From positions 23,850,074-23,914,073 of the forward strand of contig CM042540.1 of the NCBI GenBank assembly GCA_023630585.1: 64,000 nucleotides of DNA. Direction: 5' to 3'. This stretch comes from Cranoglanis bouderius. Taxonomy: Eukaryota; Chordata; Actinopteri; Siluriformes; Cranoglanididae. A model generated the notes under the pieces. The model worked only from the letters and a program-made list of their open reading frames with translations. It did not search any database and was not told the origin of the DNA. Each line of letters opens with the position of its first letter. The first letter of the stretch is position 1. This document shows, piece by piece, positions 32,977 to 44,581 of the stretch. Made by a program: the position numbers and the translations under genes.

Positions 32977-33710
32977 AACATACTACTATTACATAATGTC
33001 TTTATGCCTGTATGATTTATTTATTTTATTATTATTTTTTTTTTTTGAAAAAAGAAAGTTTAACAGACAATTTAACTGTACGCACTAAGTAGATAAAAGT
33101 GTAGAGTTGATTTCAGGATGTTTGCTTTTGGAATCTGTTGCTGTTAACTCTCAATATGAAGTCCAAAGAGCTGTCACTGCCAGTGAAGTGAACCATCATT
33201 AGGCTGAAAAATCAAAACAAACCCAAAAACATTAGGTGTGGCCAAATCAACTATTCAGTACATTCTTAAAAAAAAAAAAAAGAAAGAAAGAACGAACGGA
33301 GGAATCATCATCAAAGTGAATACAATGACTTTAATGAGCAGAGCTGCATCTTAATGAGTTAATATTATTTCTGGATGAATATTTAACAAGAAAACCCCAT
33401 CTAAAATAAATATAATAAAAACTGCTAACAGCTGTAGATAACAGATGACAAAACTGTGAGTAAATATTTATTCCTACATACTTTGACGAACTACAATCAA
33501 TAATCCTGTCATGTTCTTTAATAAAATGTGTTTTTAGGTTTAAACAGCAAATATTTTTGTTACATGTTTTGGAACCTTAAAGTAAAAATATGAATTTTCT
33601 CCATCTGTTTCTGACTTCAGTGTAGGCTTAAATGAATTATTAATATACTTGCAATTGTCAATTCATTCCATACAGCAGCTGCCATTTCTATATGAAGCTG
33701 TTGTGTACTG
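32841..33710. other. Intergenic with (TTA)n microsatellite
   Basis: The TRIM-like 3' flank runs to about 32940, then (ATT)n at 32947-32975, then AT-rich sequence with no recognised gene. Confidence 0.45.
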
Positions 33711-33714
33711 AGGA

Positions 33715-33939
33715 ATGGGTTAAAATTCCTCCAAGCTGATCTGCAGGACTGATCAACAGTTACCGAAAACGTTTAGAGGCACAAGGGGGTCACACCAGAT
33801 AATGAAAGCAAAGGTTCATATACTTTTGCCACTCACAGATATGTAATATTGGATCATTGTCCTCAATAAATAAATGGCCAAGTATAATATTTTTTGTCTC
33901 TTTTGTTTAATTGGGTTCTCTTTGTCTACTTTTAGGACA
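33715..33939. mobile_element. DNA transposon fragment
   Basis: The segment around 33840-33935 (CTCAATAAATAAATGGCCAA and GGGTTCTCTTTGTCTACTTT) is a recurrent fish DNA transposon end. It directly abuts LINE copy B. Confidence 0.4.
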
Positions 33940-36140
33940 TGTGTGAGAAAAATGTGTTGTTGATTTATGTTGGTTTAAGTTGGTCTTGTTCATCTGGGTT
34001 TCACTCTCTAGTCATAAATATGGAGCTTTTAGCAATTTGGATTATATTCTGCCTTGCATTTTTCTTAACACAAGAGGGCCTCGGGTTAACCAGCAACAGC
34101 CAACTCCCACTCATATAGACAGGAGAACACCTGATGTTACTCTGGAGACAAGCCAAAGTTTTTAACGCTGAATTGCCAGGCAATTGTTTGAAGCTTTTTG
34201 GTTACAGGAGGCAAAGAGCTAAGGTAAACAAGTGAGGTTCTAGAGGAGGAATACAGGAATGGTTAAAATCGTGGTTGTCGGTTTCCCCTACCCCAATTGA
34301 CAATCTCAGAATGGGGCATGAAGCGGACTTTAAACAAAGCAACTTGGTGTGCCTAGTTGAAACCTGGCTCAAAGAGGACGACAACATTTCTTTGAATGGC
34401 TTTGTGACAATAAGGGCCTACAGAGATGAAGCAAAGTCCTATTTGTTGATAATCGTTGAGCAACATGGTGACGTATACATGAACAGATTTGTACCCCTGG
34501 TTATGAAATAATAACAGTCTCATTTAGACCAGTCTATTTACCAAGAGCATTTGGACAGATCACATTATCCTAAGGTATGTACCTGGGCCTAATAATGCTG
34601 AGTAGGTGGAAAGTATAGAAGCGAGTTATAACAATGTTCTTCTTCGCTCTCCAGTGTTCATGTTGGGAGATTAACACCTGTGAACTTTCCGATCACCTTC
34701 CAACCCACCAGTCATGAATCCTTGATCAATGTTTTGGAAATGTGCCTGATGCATATAAAGAGCTGTGGCGTCCACCACTGGGGAAATTGGACCATAATAT
34801 TATACGTCTGCTCCCAGAATATAAGGCTAAATTAAAGCAAGAGAAGCCAGTTATTAAAACGATCAAAATTTGGAATGAAAGCAGCATGGAACAGTAAGAT
34901 TCAAGATTGTTTTGAAGATACTGACTGGCAAATACTCTTTGACTGTGACAGAAACTGTGACTTACTGAGACCATAACGGATGACATAGAATTGTGTGAGG
35001 ACAATGTTACCTGCTCAAAGACTCTTAAGCTTTACCCTAATAACAAAGCATGGGTTTCTAAGGAATTGAAACAGTGTCTGAACCATAGAAAGAATTTAAT
35101 AATGCAGATCTGAATCTAGTAAGGGAAAAAAGAAAGGAAATTTGGAGTATGATTAGGAAGATATACTGGCTCATATACACAGTCAATGATAATTGACTTT
35201 CTCTCTGATTGATCACAGAGTTTCTTTTAATGTAGCATGTCTAATGAACATATTTTACTAATTTGTGACCCATACTATTTGCCATTTAGACTAATGAGAT
35301 GCATATTCTGGATTCCATCTCTCATTTATACAAATATGCTGATGATATGCCTCTGGTAGGTCTACTGAAAGAAGGGAATACAGACAATGAGTTATCATAT
35401 CTTAATTATATTGGCAAATTACTTAATTTACCAATGCTCGATTCGCTCTCTTGTTATAAATACAAGTAAAACCAACAAAACTATTTCATGCTCCTTAAGC
35501 CAAGTAAAAATTAATGACCAATATGTGGAAATTGGGGAGGATTTTAAATGTTTAGGTAGTCTACTTGATAGTAGATTATTATGTTTTACAGCTAATTCTG
35601 AATATATTTTTTAAAAGGACATGCAACAGTTGCATCTGCTGAGGAATCTAAGCAGTTTTTCCTTAAGGAAAGAGCTGGTATACAAAAGTTTAATTGAGAG
35701 GACATCTCTGCTGTATCTCTACTTCATCTGTAATTTAAGAGCATTTTTACTTTGTATGGCCTTACTGGTGTAAAGAATAGAAAAAATGTCTAGGATTGTT
35801 ATTATGGCAGAAAGAATTATAGGGAAATCACAGAGACAGCTATCTGAGACTAACTGAGCAGATCTTTAGAAATGCTTCCCATTGTTTTAGGCATTCATTT
35901 ATTAAGCTGTTGCCTTTCTGAATACCTAACGTAGTTTTTAGATTTAAACAATGTTTTTATTTACACCTAATGGATGAATTTTCAATTCAGATTTTAAACA
36001 CTGTATTTATTTCTACCTAATTGCTCATTGCACTTTATAACAAGAGATTGAAGCTCCTTTATTTGTTATTTGTTGTCTTACGTTTTATGTTTGGACTACT
36101 GAATCATGTCTCTGTAATGTAAACATCAATATTCAGGGAA
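33940..36140 (+). mobile_element. Degraded Jockey-superfamily LINE, copy B
   Basis: Plus-strand pieces in LINE order: an endonuclease start (LVCLVETWLKEDDNISLNGF at about 34340-34400), a linker (ALYPNNKAWVSKELKQ-like at about 35020-35070), an RT block near 35330-35360 (a YADD-like sequence reading YADDM) and DFKCLGSLLDSRL at about 35540-35580. Frames are broken throughout. It is the longer partner of copy A at 16890-18330, in opposite orientation. Confidence 0.8.
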
Positions 36141-36282
36141 ATAAGATTTCTGTTACATAAAGCAGATTTGTGTGATTATTATTGATGTTTATTTGTTGAT
36201 GTTTACACCAGCTGGCTTTTACACTCAGACCTGAAATCAGATGTGTGGTGACCGCTGTGTTTTGTGTGTTTCTGACGTTCAG

Positions 36283-36397
36283 GACATGAGAGCGGTAGAA
36301 GATGAGTTCACAGCAGTATCAGTGAGCAGGACTGAACCCCGCAAACACACAGGCAGCAAACACACCGGGGGTCCAAACCAAGCAGACGATCACAGGT

Positions 36398-36438
<41 letters not shown>

Positions 36439-36587
36439 TCGATTTTTCACTCAGTTTCATTTATTTATATCCCAGAAACACAAGTTCCACTTCTAATAAA
36501 TTAGTAACTGATATCTAATAAATAATTATATATTTGAATGATGTATTTGTAATTCTTTTTTATAGTAAACAGCACAACAAGCCATAA
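36283..36587 (+). CDS. Two candidate terminal exons (gene unknown)
   Basis: An open stretch at 36283-36395 (113 bp, acceptor ttcag, donor GT at 36396) reads DMRAVEDEFTAVSV..DDH. It joins in frame to 36566-36587, which reads SKQHNKP and stops at TAA 36585-36587. Size and layout resemble the last two exons of the minus-strand homologue at 62074-63070 (112 bp, then a short terminal exon). It could be the 3' end of the coiled-coil gene beyond the repeats, but sequence similarity is weak and a chance pair is possible. Confidence 0.25.
36398..36437. repeat. (CA)n microsatellite
   Basis: About 20 CA units, directly next to the donor of the candidate exon at 36283-36395. Confidence 0.95.
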
Positions 36588-36789
36588 AGGGGACGATAAA
36601 ATGCTGCATACAACAAAGCCCTGACTGTGAGAGTGAATGTGTACACTTCTGGTGAGTTAAAATGTATATCTGTGTGTACGTTGCATGTTTTTCAGTTTCT
36701 AACAAGAACAAAATAATAAGAACCTGTGTCTTATTGGCTGACAGGTATCCAGGGTCTGGATAAAAGGTGCCTTAGAATATAATGTTGCA

Positions 36790-37090
36790 CTTAAATTTCA
36801 AGAAAATGGTTGATGGTGAAGGAGGATACAAAAAAGTTAAAGACAATAATAGAACAAGTGGTCAAGCGGATTCACGAAAATCTTCTTAAGACTGAAGTTA
36901 TGAAAGTTCTTAAGATTAATTATAAAAGGTTCGTAAGAATGTTCCTAAGTGCAATTCTTGCAAAAATCCTTAAGAAGTTCTTAAATATTTTTAAGAATGT
37001 CTTAATTTTTTTCTTCAGAATAAAATGACAGTAGTGTAATAGCTACAACAAATTCAATACTGACAAATTTGAGATGTATAAATTTATTAT
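36790..37090. repeat. Harbinger-like flank with TTCTTAAG words
   Basis: Many CTTAAG/TTCTTAAG words and AT-rich sequence, probably subterminal repeats of the Harbinger-type element whose coding remains follow at 37806-38259. No ends defined. Confidence 0.3.
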
Positions 37091-37114
37091 CTTTTTTTAA
37101 GTACCTCACCTGGT

Positions 37115-37335
37115 CCCTCACCACCAGCTCCATAACCAAGAATACTTTCTGCGAAGGCTGAAAAAAGCCCATCTTTCACCCCTCATCCTCACCACGTTCT
37201 ACAGAGGAACCAGTGAGAGCATCCTGAGCAGCTGCATCACTGCCTGGTTTGGAAAATGCACCATGTCGGATCGAAAGACCCCGCAGAGGAATAGTGAGGA
37301 CAGCTGAGAAGATCATGGTCAGAGATGACAGGCGT
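37115..37335 (+). mobile_element. LINE reverse transcriptase C-terminal fragment
   Basis: The plus strand reads EYFLRRLKKAHLSPLILTTF, then YRGTSESILSSCITAWFGKC and a frameshifted IVRTAEK. This is a very common RT C-terminal segment of fish Jockey-superfamily LINEs. It is only about 220 bp and dead. Confidence 0.7.
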
Positions 37336-37805
37336 CAAGTCTGGTGTGGATACAGAGGAAGGTAAGCAGTTAGCTATCCTAGATAGTTGCCATTTGCTTA
37401 GGTAGAGCAAACATTTAGCTCATTGTTCTTGTTATTCACCTAGTATCATTAAATGAAACATAGCTACATAACTAGTAAAACAGCTGTTTTAGTGTTAATG
37501 CTTGTTTACATGTCCACAACGTAGTCAGCATCTCAGCGAGGTGTGTCACAGGAAAAAGTTTAACTTAGTTTAAACCCAAATATATATCTAACTAGTTAGC
37601 CAGCAAGCGCAAACTTTAATACTTGATTTACTATGCATAACGCAGAGAACGTAACTTTGGAACTCTCAGATTGTCTCTCCTTTCACGTTGCACCCTACTG
37701 AGGAGACAGAAGTTGAAGAGGGAATCTCTGTGCATCATGAGTTTTATAATTATTATTTATCCTTGAAGGCTGTTTGTCATGAAAGCTGCATTTGTTTTCT
37801 TCAAG

Positions 37806-37961
37806 GGCCCCCTTGAGCCTGAGTTCAGTTTGTCACAGGTCATGTTTGATGGCAACCCTCCCCTGTACCAAACTCCAAAGCCAAAGAGGTTTCGCACAGA
37901 GGAGATGATTGACATCCATCCAGAATCAGCTGTTGAAAGAAGTGACTGCACAGTTTTTAAA
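37806..37961 (+). CDS. Exon-like ORF beside Harbinger transposase (156 bp, phase 0)
   Basis: A 52-codon stretch with acceptor AG at 37804-37805 and donor GT at 37962-37963 reads GPLEPEFSLSQVMFDGNPPL on to DCTVFK. It lies 28 bp from a HARBI1-like fragment on the opposite strand. Harbinger elements carry a transposase and a second DNA-binding gene, often divergent or convergent, so this may be part of the second gene. I do not recognise the sequence itself. Confidence 0.35.
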
Positions 37962-37989
37962 GTAACGGTAAATGCAGTAACAGTTTTTC

Positions 37990-38259
37990 TCAGCTGAATT
38001 GTCTTGCTATTAGATTATTGCATTCTTGCAATCCAGAGTTGCTAGGAGGGTTTGTTACATCCCTCAGAGGCTCATCAGGTGCATCTGGAATGTTGGGGAG
38101 TGGCACATGATGCATCTGGCATATATTATGCAGCACACACACTGCCACAATAATTTGACATGCCCTCTCAGGTGTGTACAAGAGCACTCCCCCAGAGTGA
38201 TCAATACATCGGAATCTAGATTTCAATACTGCGTGTGCATGTGTGCTCTGCACTATCAC
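37990..38259 (-). pseudogene. HARBI1-like transposase C-terminal fragment
   Basis: The minus strand encodes SRFRCIDHSGGVLLYTPERA and then CQIIVAVCVLHNICQMHHVP. This is the C-terminal part of PIF/Harbinger transposase (RFRCL...L.Y.PE....II.AC..LHN). The upstream DDE part is missing. Confidence 0.8.
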
Positions 38260-39890
38260 TCACGGCCCAAGCGAACGTTCACCTCATGTGCCGCCAGGGG
38301 CATCGCTGGGGTTTCATGTACTCTGGGCCACCAAGCCCCCACCCCCAATTATCTTATCTTATTGCCACGAGTCAAAACAATCATTAGCGATAAGCATAAA
38401 CAATTATTGCTTATTCAATAAGAGACAATGAAGAGCTAAATTTGAACAGTTTATTAAATTAACTGAAATATGCATTTATAACTATATACAAATAAAGTCA
38501 ATAAAGCATCTCCTTCAACATATCTACAACCCTTGTTGCTAACGTTATGACAATTATCTCCCTTTCAATGTCCGTTAATTTGTCTGGCCACAGACCTGGG
38601 TCATCAGTTAGGTAATCTGTGTTCTCATCTCCCTCATCACCAAACCCTTCACTCTGCCTCTTTTCTTCAGCTAGACTTTTGTTGTCTTGACTGTACTGCC
38701 TACTTCCATCATCACTGTAACTGCTTCTGTCCTTGACCTGATCTTCCTACCCAGCACTTTTCTCCAATGTGAAACCATGAGAAGGCCCTGGGTCTGCACA
38801 AGGCAATATGTTTCAATATACTAATAAAATAAGTCTGTAAATCATAAGTAAATTAAGATAACTACCCCATATTTATTACATTAGCAACTTACAAATCCTT
38901 TCTGTACACATATCACAAGAGCTGTTACAAACTGACAATTTAAATAATTAAAATTCAATATTTTCAATTAATTCAAAATTCAATGAATTTAAACAACAAT
39001 AAAGCTGCCCCCTATCTTAGATTTTCTTCAGTCAAGGCATGAGTGGTTATTCCGGACACTGTGTTTGTTTCTGACACAGAAGGGATCCCTAAACTATCGA
39101 TAGTTTATAGGTCAAGGAATTGCTTGTAAAAGAACAATGAACTTTATTATTATTGTTGTTGTTGGTGGTGGTGGTGTTGAGTGAATAAGTTGTTTCACAC
39201 ACCAGCAGCTCCAGAAAGAAATGTGGAAATTAGCTAAAACAGAAACAGGTTCATTGAATCAGTGAGTTGAACTCAAGAATCGAATCAAATCAGTTCTATT
39301 CGTGAATGAATCATTCAGACTGGTTTTATCTACGGGATTCTCCAATTCATTGAAATGAACCGACTCAGACAAACGATTCACTCACAAATCTATATAATGC
39401 GAACGCATTAAGAGGACACACACATGCACTTGAGTCTGAGGGCATTCATTATAGCGTGCTTGTTAATAGATTATTGTGCAAAAATGCCATTTAAATACCA
39501 CAATCATACAGGAAAGTATGGGGTTCTGCTGGGCCCCCTGTCTGACCAGCCTGACCAGAATCGTCCTAAATCTTCCCATCCGTTACCCCTGCTTTCAGGC
39601 AAAACACTTGACATATGCAACCCTGTTAGTCATATATTTGTACATTATTCTTCTATTACATCATATTGAATTATATTAGTTCAAGTTGGCATTTATTACC
39701 ACACTTTAATGGGTAAATTAACTGAAACGACATTGAAACTATCCGTGGAGCGTGTGGTGGCTGCTTCATCCGAAGGAGCTCCTTCCACAGGTTTTTGGCT
39801 GCTATATTTTTTACGAACCATCAGATGGCGCTGTTTTCGACGCTCTCCCGAAGCTTTGAATCTTTTCCAGGTGTTGTGCCGAAAATAAGC
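38260..39890. other. Intergenic, no gene recognised
   Basis: Short ORFs only. The stretch 38740-39430 is AT-rich with GAATC/GATTC-rich direct repeats (39240-39390), which look like degenerate tandem words. Confidence 0.4.
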
Positions 39891-39895
39891 ACCCC

Positions 39896-40439
39896 TGCCG
39901 TGAAAAGCACCACCCGCAATAGTTTAGCAGCAGGGTGAGGACTAGGCAAGCTGGCAGAGAACAAGTTGTTAAAATTCTTCCAGAGGGCAGAGACTGCAGT
40001 GCTGTTTAAGTCCACTAGATGTCCTCAGCGTATCACATATTACTGTTTGTCTGGATTAGTTCAGCCTACAAAAGAAGCTTGTAAAGTGGCATGTTGATAC
40101 CCTGTAACAATGCATCAGCTAAATAATAAAAATAATAAATAATTTTAAAAAATAATAATAAAAATAATAATAATAAGTAAAATGTAAAATAAAATGTATT
40201 GAGTATTGTTTAGATCGATGTAAGGAGGTTATTTCAAAAATAGGCTTTTGAATGGGTTTCATCTGAACTCACACACTTAAATGGAAACAGTGTGATGGAA
40301 CCAACTACTCAATCCTATAACCTGCAAATTCTGGTTGAAAGGACGGGTGCAGTAATACTACGTTTTGCATTAGATGTAGTATATTGGTATAGTATACATA
40401 TAGTGTAGTATGTATAGTCTGCAGGTGCTTTTCACGGCA
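39896..40439. mobile_element. Candidate MITE with 16-bp perfect inverted repeat
   Basis: TGCCGTGAAAAGCACC at 39896-39911 is the exact reverse complement of 40424-40439. The 512-bp interior has no ORF and an A/T-rich middle (40115-40200). Terminal inverted repeats with no coding region suggest a MITE. I see no clear target duplication. Confidence 0.4.
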
Positions 40440-40688
40440 AGCCAGTCTGCCAGGAAACGCACCCCCTGATATCTCCCACTAGGAAAGTGTCATATCCATG
40501 AAATTTACCCCACTCATATGACAGGTCTTGAAAGGCAATGCAGACAGCAAACGGAGAAGATCCTTGAATCCAGGTGTACTATAGTGTATTTTCATATATT
40601 AACCCAGTATTAACCAACCATTCACCAATCCCTGGTCCTCCAGGTTTCGGGGTTTGGCACAGGGGTAACCACTCTGTCCTAGAAAACT

Positions 40689-41849
40689 TTGGCGGTTACG
40701 GAAACAGCGACAAAATCTACATCCACTAGCGCGTGCGACGGGCCTCCAGAGTCTCCACAAGGGACTTGTATGAATGTCAGCGGTGAAAGCCGGCCTCCGG
40801 GAGCCACTGACAGGAAGATGGAAGTCTTGAGCACCAAAACCAAGACCAGGATAGGATTCTGGAAAGTAAGAACAACGTTCCAGGCCGGCAAGTTGGCGCA
40901 AGTGACATCAGAGATGCGTCGATACAACTTACACATTCTTGGTGTAAGTGAAGTAAGATGGACAGGATCAGGCAGAATGATAACATCAACAGGAGAAACA
41001 GTTTTGTACTCAGGAAGAGATGATCTACACTACGAAGGAGTAGCCATCATTTTGAAGAAAGGAACAGAGAAAAGCCTGATGGAATGGAAGCCTATTAACA
41101 ACAGATTGATGAAAATTAGGATGAAAGGAAGACAGATCAACATGACCATCATACAGTGCTACAGCCCAACCAATGATGGCGATGAAGAAAAAGACCTTTT
41201 CTATGAACCACTTGAGGCGGAAGTCAAGTCAACACCGCAACACGACCTCTTGATTGTCATGGGAGATTTCAACGCCAAGGTTGGAAATGACAACACCAAC
41301 AACGAACGCACCATGGGCAAACATGGTTGTGGGACAATGAACGAAAATGGAGAAAGACTGATTGAGCTTTGCAACACCAACAACCTAGTAGTGGGAGGTA
41401 CTTTGTTTACACATCAAGACATTCACAAGCTGACATGGTACTCACCCACAGACAGAGACAAGAACCAGATTGACCACCTGCTGATTAACGGCATGTGGAG
41501 AAGATCACTACTGGATGTTAGAGTCAAACGAGGAGCAGACGCAGGCAGTGATCACCAATTGGTCACTGCTATGGTGAGGCTGAAACTAAGGAAAGCGCCA
41601 AACAAGAGTCACGCCCCGAGAAGATTCGACACCCAGAAACTGCAAGATCCACGCACAAAGCACAGCTTCGTCACACAGGTGAAAAACAGATTCCAAGCTC
41701 TGCAAACAGAAGACAGCGCCAATAGCATGGAGACAGCCTATGACACCATGAAGAAAGCCTTATCAGCAAAGTGCAGAGGAATGTCTGGGCTACAGGGAAA
41801 AGAAAAAGGCAAAAGAATGGATTACACAAGAAACCTGGAAAGCAATTGA
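40689..41849 (+). pseudogene. Endonuclease ORF of the 40.6-kb LINE
   Basis: 386 codons. The APE-type fold motifs are all visible: a first catalytic Glu in SEVRWTG, the YSPTND motif, GDFNAK, and a final SDH. The frame shifts near 41795, after which the linker and RT continue in the next frame (41875-42468). Confidence 0.85.
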
Positions 41850-42520
41850 AGAAAGAAGAAAACTTAAAAACAAGGTGTCATGCACCCGATCACAAAGACT
41901 GCAAGAAAGATTCAAGCAACAGTACAGCGAAGCAAACAGGGCAGTGAAGAGGATGGTGCACGCTGACCACCGAGCATTTGCTGATGTGTTGGCAGAGGAG
42001 GCGGAAGGTGCTACAGCCCGAGGAGAGCAAGGCCAGCTGTACAGAATCAAGCGGCAGGTGTGTGGCAAGTACCACTCTACTACAGTTCCACCCATCAAGG
42101 ACAAGCAAGGCAAACTACTTACCATAGAAGCAGAACAAGATTCACGGTGGGCTGAACATTTTCAGGAAGTTCTGAACAGACCACCGCCCGAAGAAGAAGC
42201 AAATATTCCCGAAAGGGAAACAGATCTGGACATAAACACAGAACCACCAAGTAAAGAGGAAATTGTTGTAGCCATCAAAGCACTCAAGAACAACAAAGCT
42301 CCAGGACAAGACAACTTGAACACAGAACTTTTCAAAGCAGATCCAGAAGTAGCAGCAGAAATATTGGAACCACTCTTCAGGACAGTTTGGACCACAACCA
42401 ACGTACCAGAGGACTGGACCAAGGGAATAATCATCAAGATTCCGAAGAAGGGAGCACTCAGCGACTAACAATTGGCGCGGCATTACCCTTATTTCAATCC
42501 CCAGTAAGATCCTTGCCAAA

Positions 42521-43702
42521 GTGATCATCCAGAGACTTTCGAGAGCAGTTGATGAGACACTCAGGAAAGAACAGGCAGGTTTCAGACAAGGCAGAAGGTG
42601 CACAGAACAGATCTTTGCACTTCGAAACATCATTGAACAGAGTTCAGAATGGCAAAGACAACTCCTCGTCAACTTCATAGACTTTGAAAAAGCCTTTGAC
42701 AGTGTGCATAGAGACAGCTTGTGGAGAATCTTGAGGGCCTATGGGATCCCAGCACACATGGTTCAGCTGATCAAGGGATTCTACAACAACTACAGCTGCT
42801 GTGTGGGAGGAAGCGACATCTGGTTTGAGGTGAAAACCGGAGTGAGACAAGGCTGTGTGATGTCTGCGCTGCTCTTCAATCTGGCAATAGACTGGGTGAT
42901 GCGGCGCATGACAGAAGCAGGATCTACCGGCATCAGATGGACGCTTTTCTCCACCCTCAAAGATCTCGACTTTGCTGACGATCTGGCACTCCTGTCTCAT
43001 ACACAGCGACACATGCAAGAAAAGACGGACAAACTGAGTCAATTTGGATCTCAGATCGGCCTCAAAATCAGCCAAAAGAAATCGGAAGTCATGGTACTGA
43101 ACACCTCTACACCAACCTCTATCAAGGTCAACAACGAGGATCTCCCCCTTACAGACAACTTCACTTACCTAGGAAGCATCATCACTCCAGACGGAGGCAG
43201 CAAGAAGGACATCCAGAACAGACTGAACAAAGCCAGGAGTGCCTTCATGAGCATGAACAACGTCTGGAAGTCCACACAGTACAACACAAGAACCAAACTC
43301 AGACTGTACAACAGCTGTGTTCTATCAGTACTTCTCTATGGAGCCGAGTGCTGGTGAATGACCCAACAGGACCTCACAAAACTTTCTACCTTCCATACCA
43401 AAAACCTCCTCCGAATATTGAAGATATTTTGGCCCAGCAAAATCTCCAACGAAGAACTGTTCAGAAGATGCAATCCAGAAGACATGCAAGCAATCGTCAC
43501 CAAAAGAAGGTGGCAATGGATAGGGCATGTGCTCAGACGAGAAGACGGCACCATCAAGACAGTGCTACACTGGACCCCTGATGGAAAGAGGAAGAGGGGA
43601 AGGCCGAAGACAACCTGGAGGCGGACAGTTGAAGCAGAGATGAAGGCCTGCAACCACTCCTGGGGAACGATCGGCGCCCTGGCTCGTGACCGCTGCAAGT
43701 GA
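42521..43702 (+). pseudogene. Reverse transcriptase ORF of the 40.6-kb LINE
   Basis: The frame is open from 42521 to the TGA at 43356-43358, where TGG or CGA would be expected, and continues in the same frame to 43702. It holds the RT palm with AFDSVHRD and FADD, the YLGSIIT region, and the zinc-knuckle-free C-terminus with WQWIGHVLRRED. Confidence 0.85.
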
Positions 43703-43899
43703 AGAGACTTCGTTGCTGCCCCATGTGCCACTGGGCATTTAGGGCAGTAATCAAATCAACCAATTTCATGTATTAACCAATAAATCAATTTTGATGTAAT
43801 CAACCACTGGATAAAATTAATCAGGAGATAAAACTTTTGTATAAGGTAAAAAGCAGGCCAGGCTAGTGTATGATCTCAGTTTATGTGAAACTCACTCTC

Positions 43900-44275
43900 T
43901 GTACCACTCTGTACTGTCTTTAGCTAAAGGTGCAGCTGAGCAGGACGACCATTACATCATAGTCAAGACCAATTAAGGCCTTGAGACGTCTAGCCTTGAA
44001 ACTTTTTTTTTTAAAAATACACTGGTGGACCTCGCGCCATGGTTGTTTATGAGATCCATAGAAAGACACATAATTGTGGCAAGCTGCCAGAGGTGTGGTT
44101 AAAGAAAAAAAATAGGGAAACACCACCTGAATGAGATCATTGCATTAGAAATGTATAAAAACTGATGCATTGACTGTATTTGTCAGATGGTCTGCGGTCA
44201 TCTCGGCTTTATGGTGTTTCAATAAAGTCTGATTTTTGACATCTTAAACCCCGGACTCTCGAATACTTTTTTATA
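43900..44275 (+). repeat. LTR-like sequence with TATA and polyadenylation signals
   Basis: GTATAAAAA at 44153-44161 is followed 60-65 bp later by CAATAAAGTC (44219-44228), the spacing seen in LTR U3-R regions. It could be a solo LTR or an LTR remnant. No matching second copy or internal region is seen. Confidence 0.3.
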
Positions 44276-44569
44276 GAATAACCAGGACATTTTCCACAAT
44301 AGTACCAAGCCTGTAGCATCACACCCACAAAGACATAATGTACTGAGTAAAGGGTCTGAATGCTGTACATTTAATATTTCAGTGATTATGTAAAAATACA
44401 TTCAAATACACAAAGAACAAATCAGATTTCAATGAATCGGACTGTTTAAATAAAAAGAATCTCCTGCAAGACTACACTTTTCCTTAAAAGCCTAAACTCT
44501 CTTGCTTTAAAGCCATGCCCACTCTGTCTGTCACTCTATAACACACAGAACCAGGAGGTTCATTTCAGA

Positions 44570-44581
44570 GAAAACGAAACT
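44570..44581 (+). promoter_or_regulatory. ISRE (interferon-stimulated response element)
   Basis: GAAAACGAAACT fits the ISRE consensus GAAANNGAAACT exactly. It lies 48 bp before the ATG of the first finTRIM and about 30 bp after a TATA-like box (44535-44541). Many fish finTRIM genes are interferon- or virus-induced. The second finTRIM lacks the segment that holds this site. Confidence 0.7.

Larger units (their letters stand above)
40600..43745 (+). mobile_element. Nearly full-length LINE with endonuclease and RT (dead)
   Basis: Order: an N-terminal segment, APE endonuclease (ILGVSEVRWTGSGRM; VMGDFNAKVGND; QIDHLLI; GSDHQLV), linker, RT (QAGFRQGRRCTEQIFALRNI; NFIDFEKAFDSVHRD; TGVRQGCVMSALLFNLAID; DLDFADDLALLSHT), and a C-terminal region (KRRWQWIGHVLRRED). 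It is of the kind often mis-annotated as craniofacial development protein 2-like; the clade (I/Nimb or RTE-like) is uncertain. Lesions are few: a frameshift near 41795, a 2-bp loss near 42465, and a TGA at 43356-43358. The FADD active site is intact. Confidence 0.88.
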
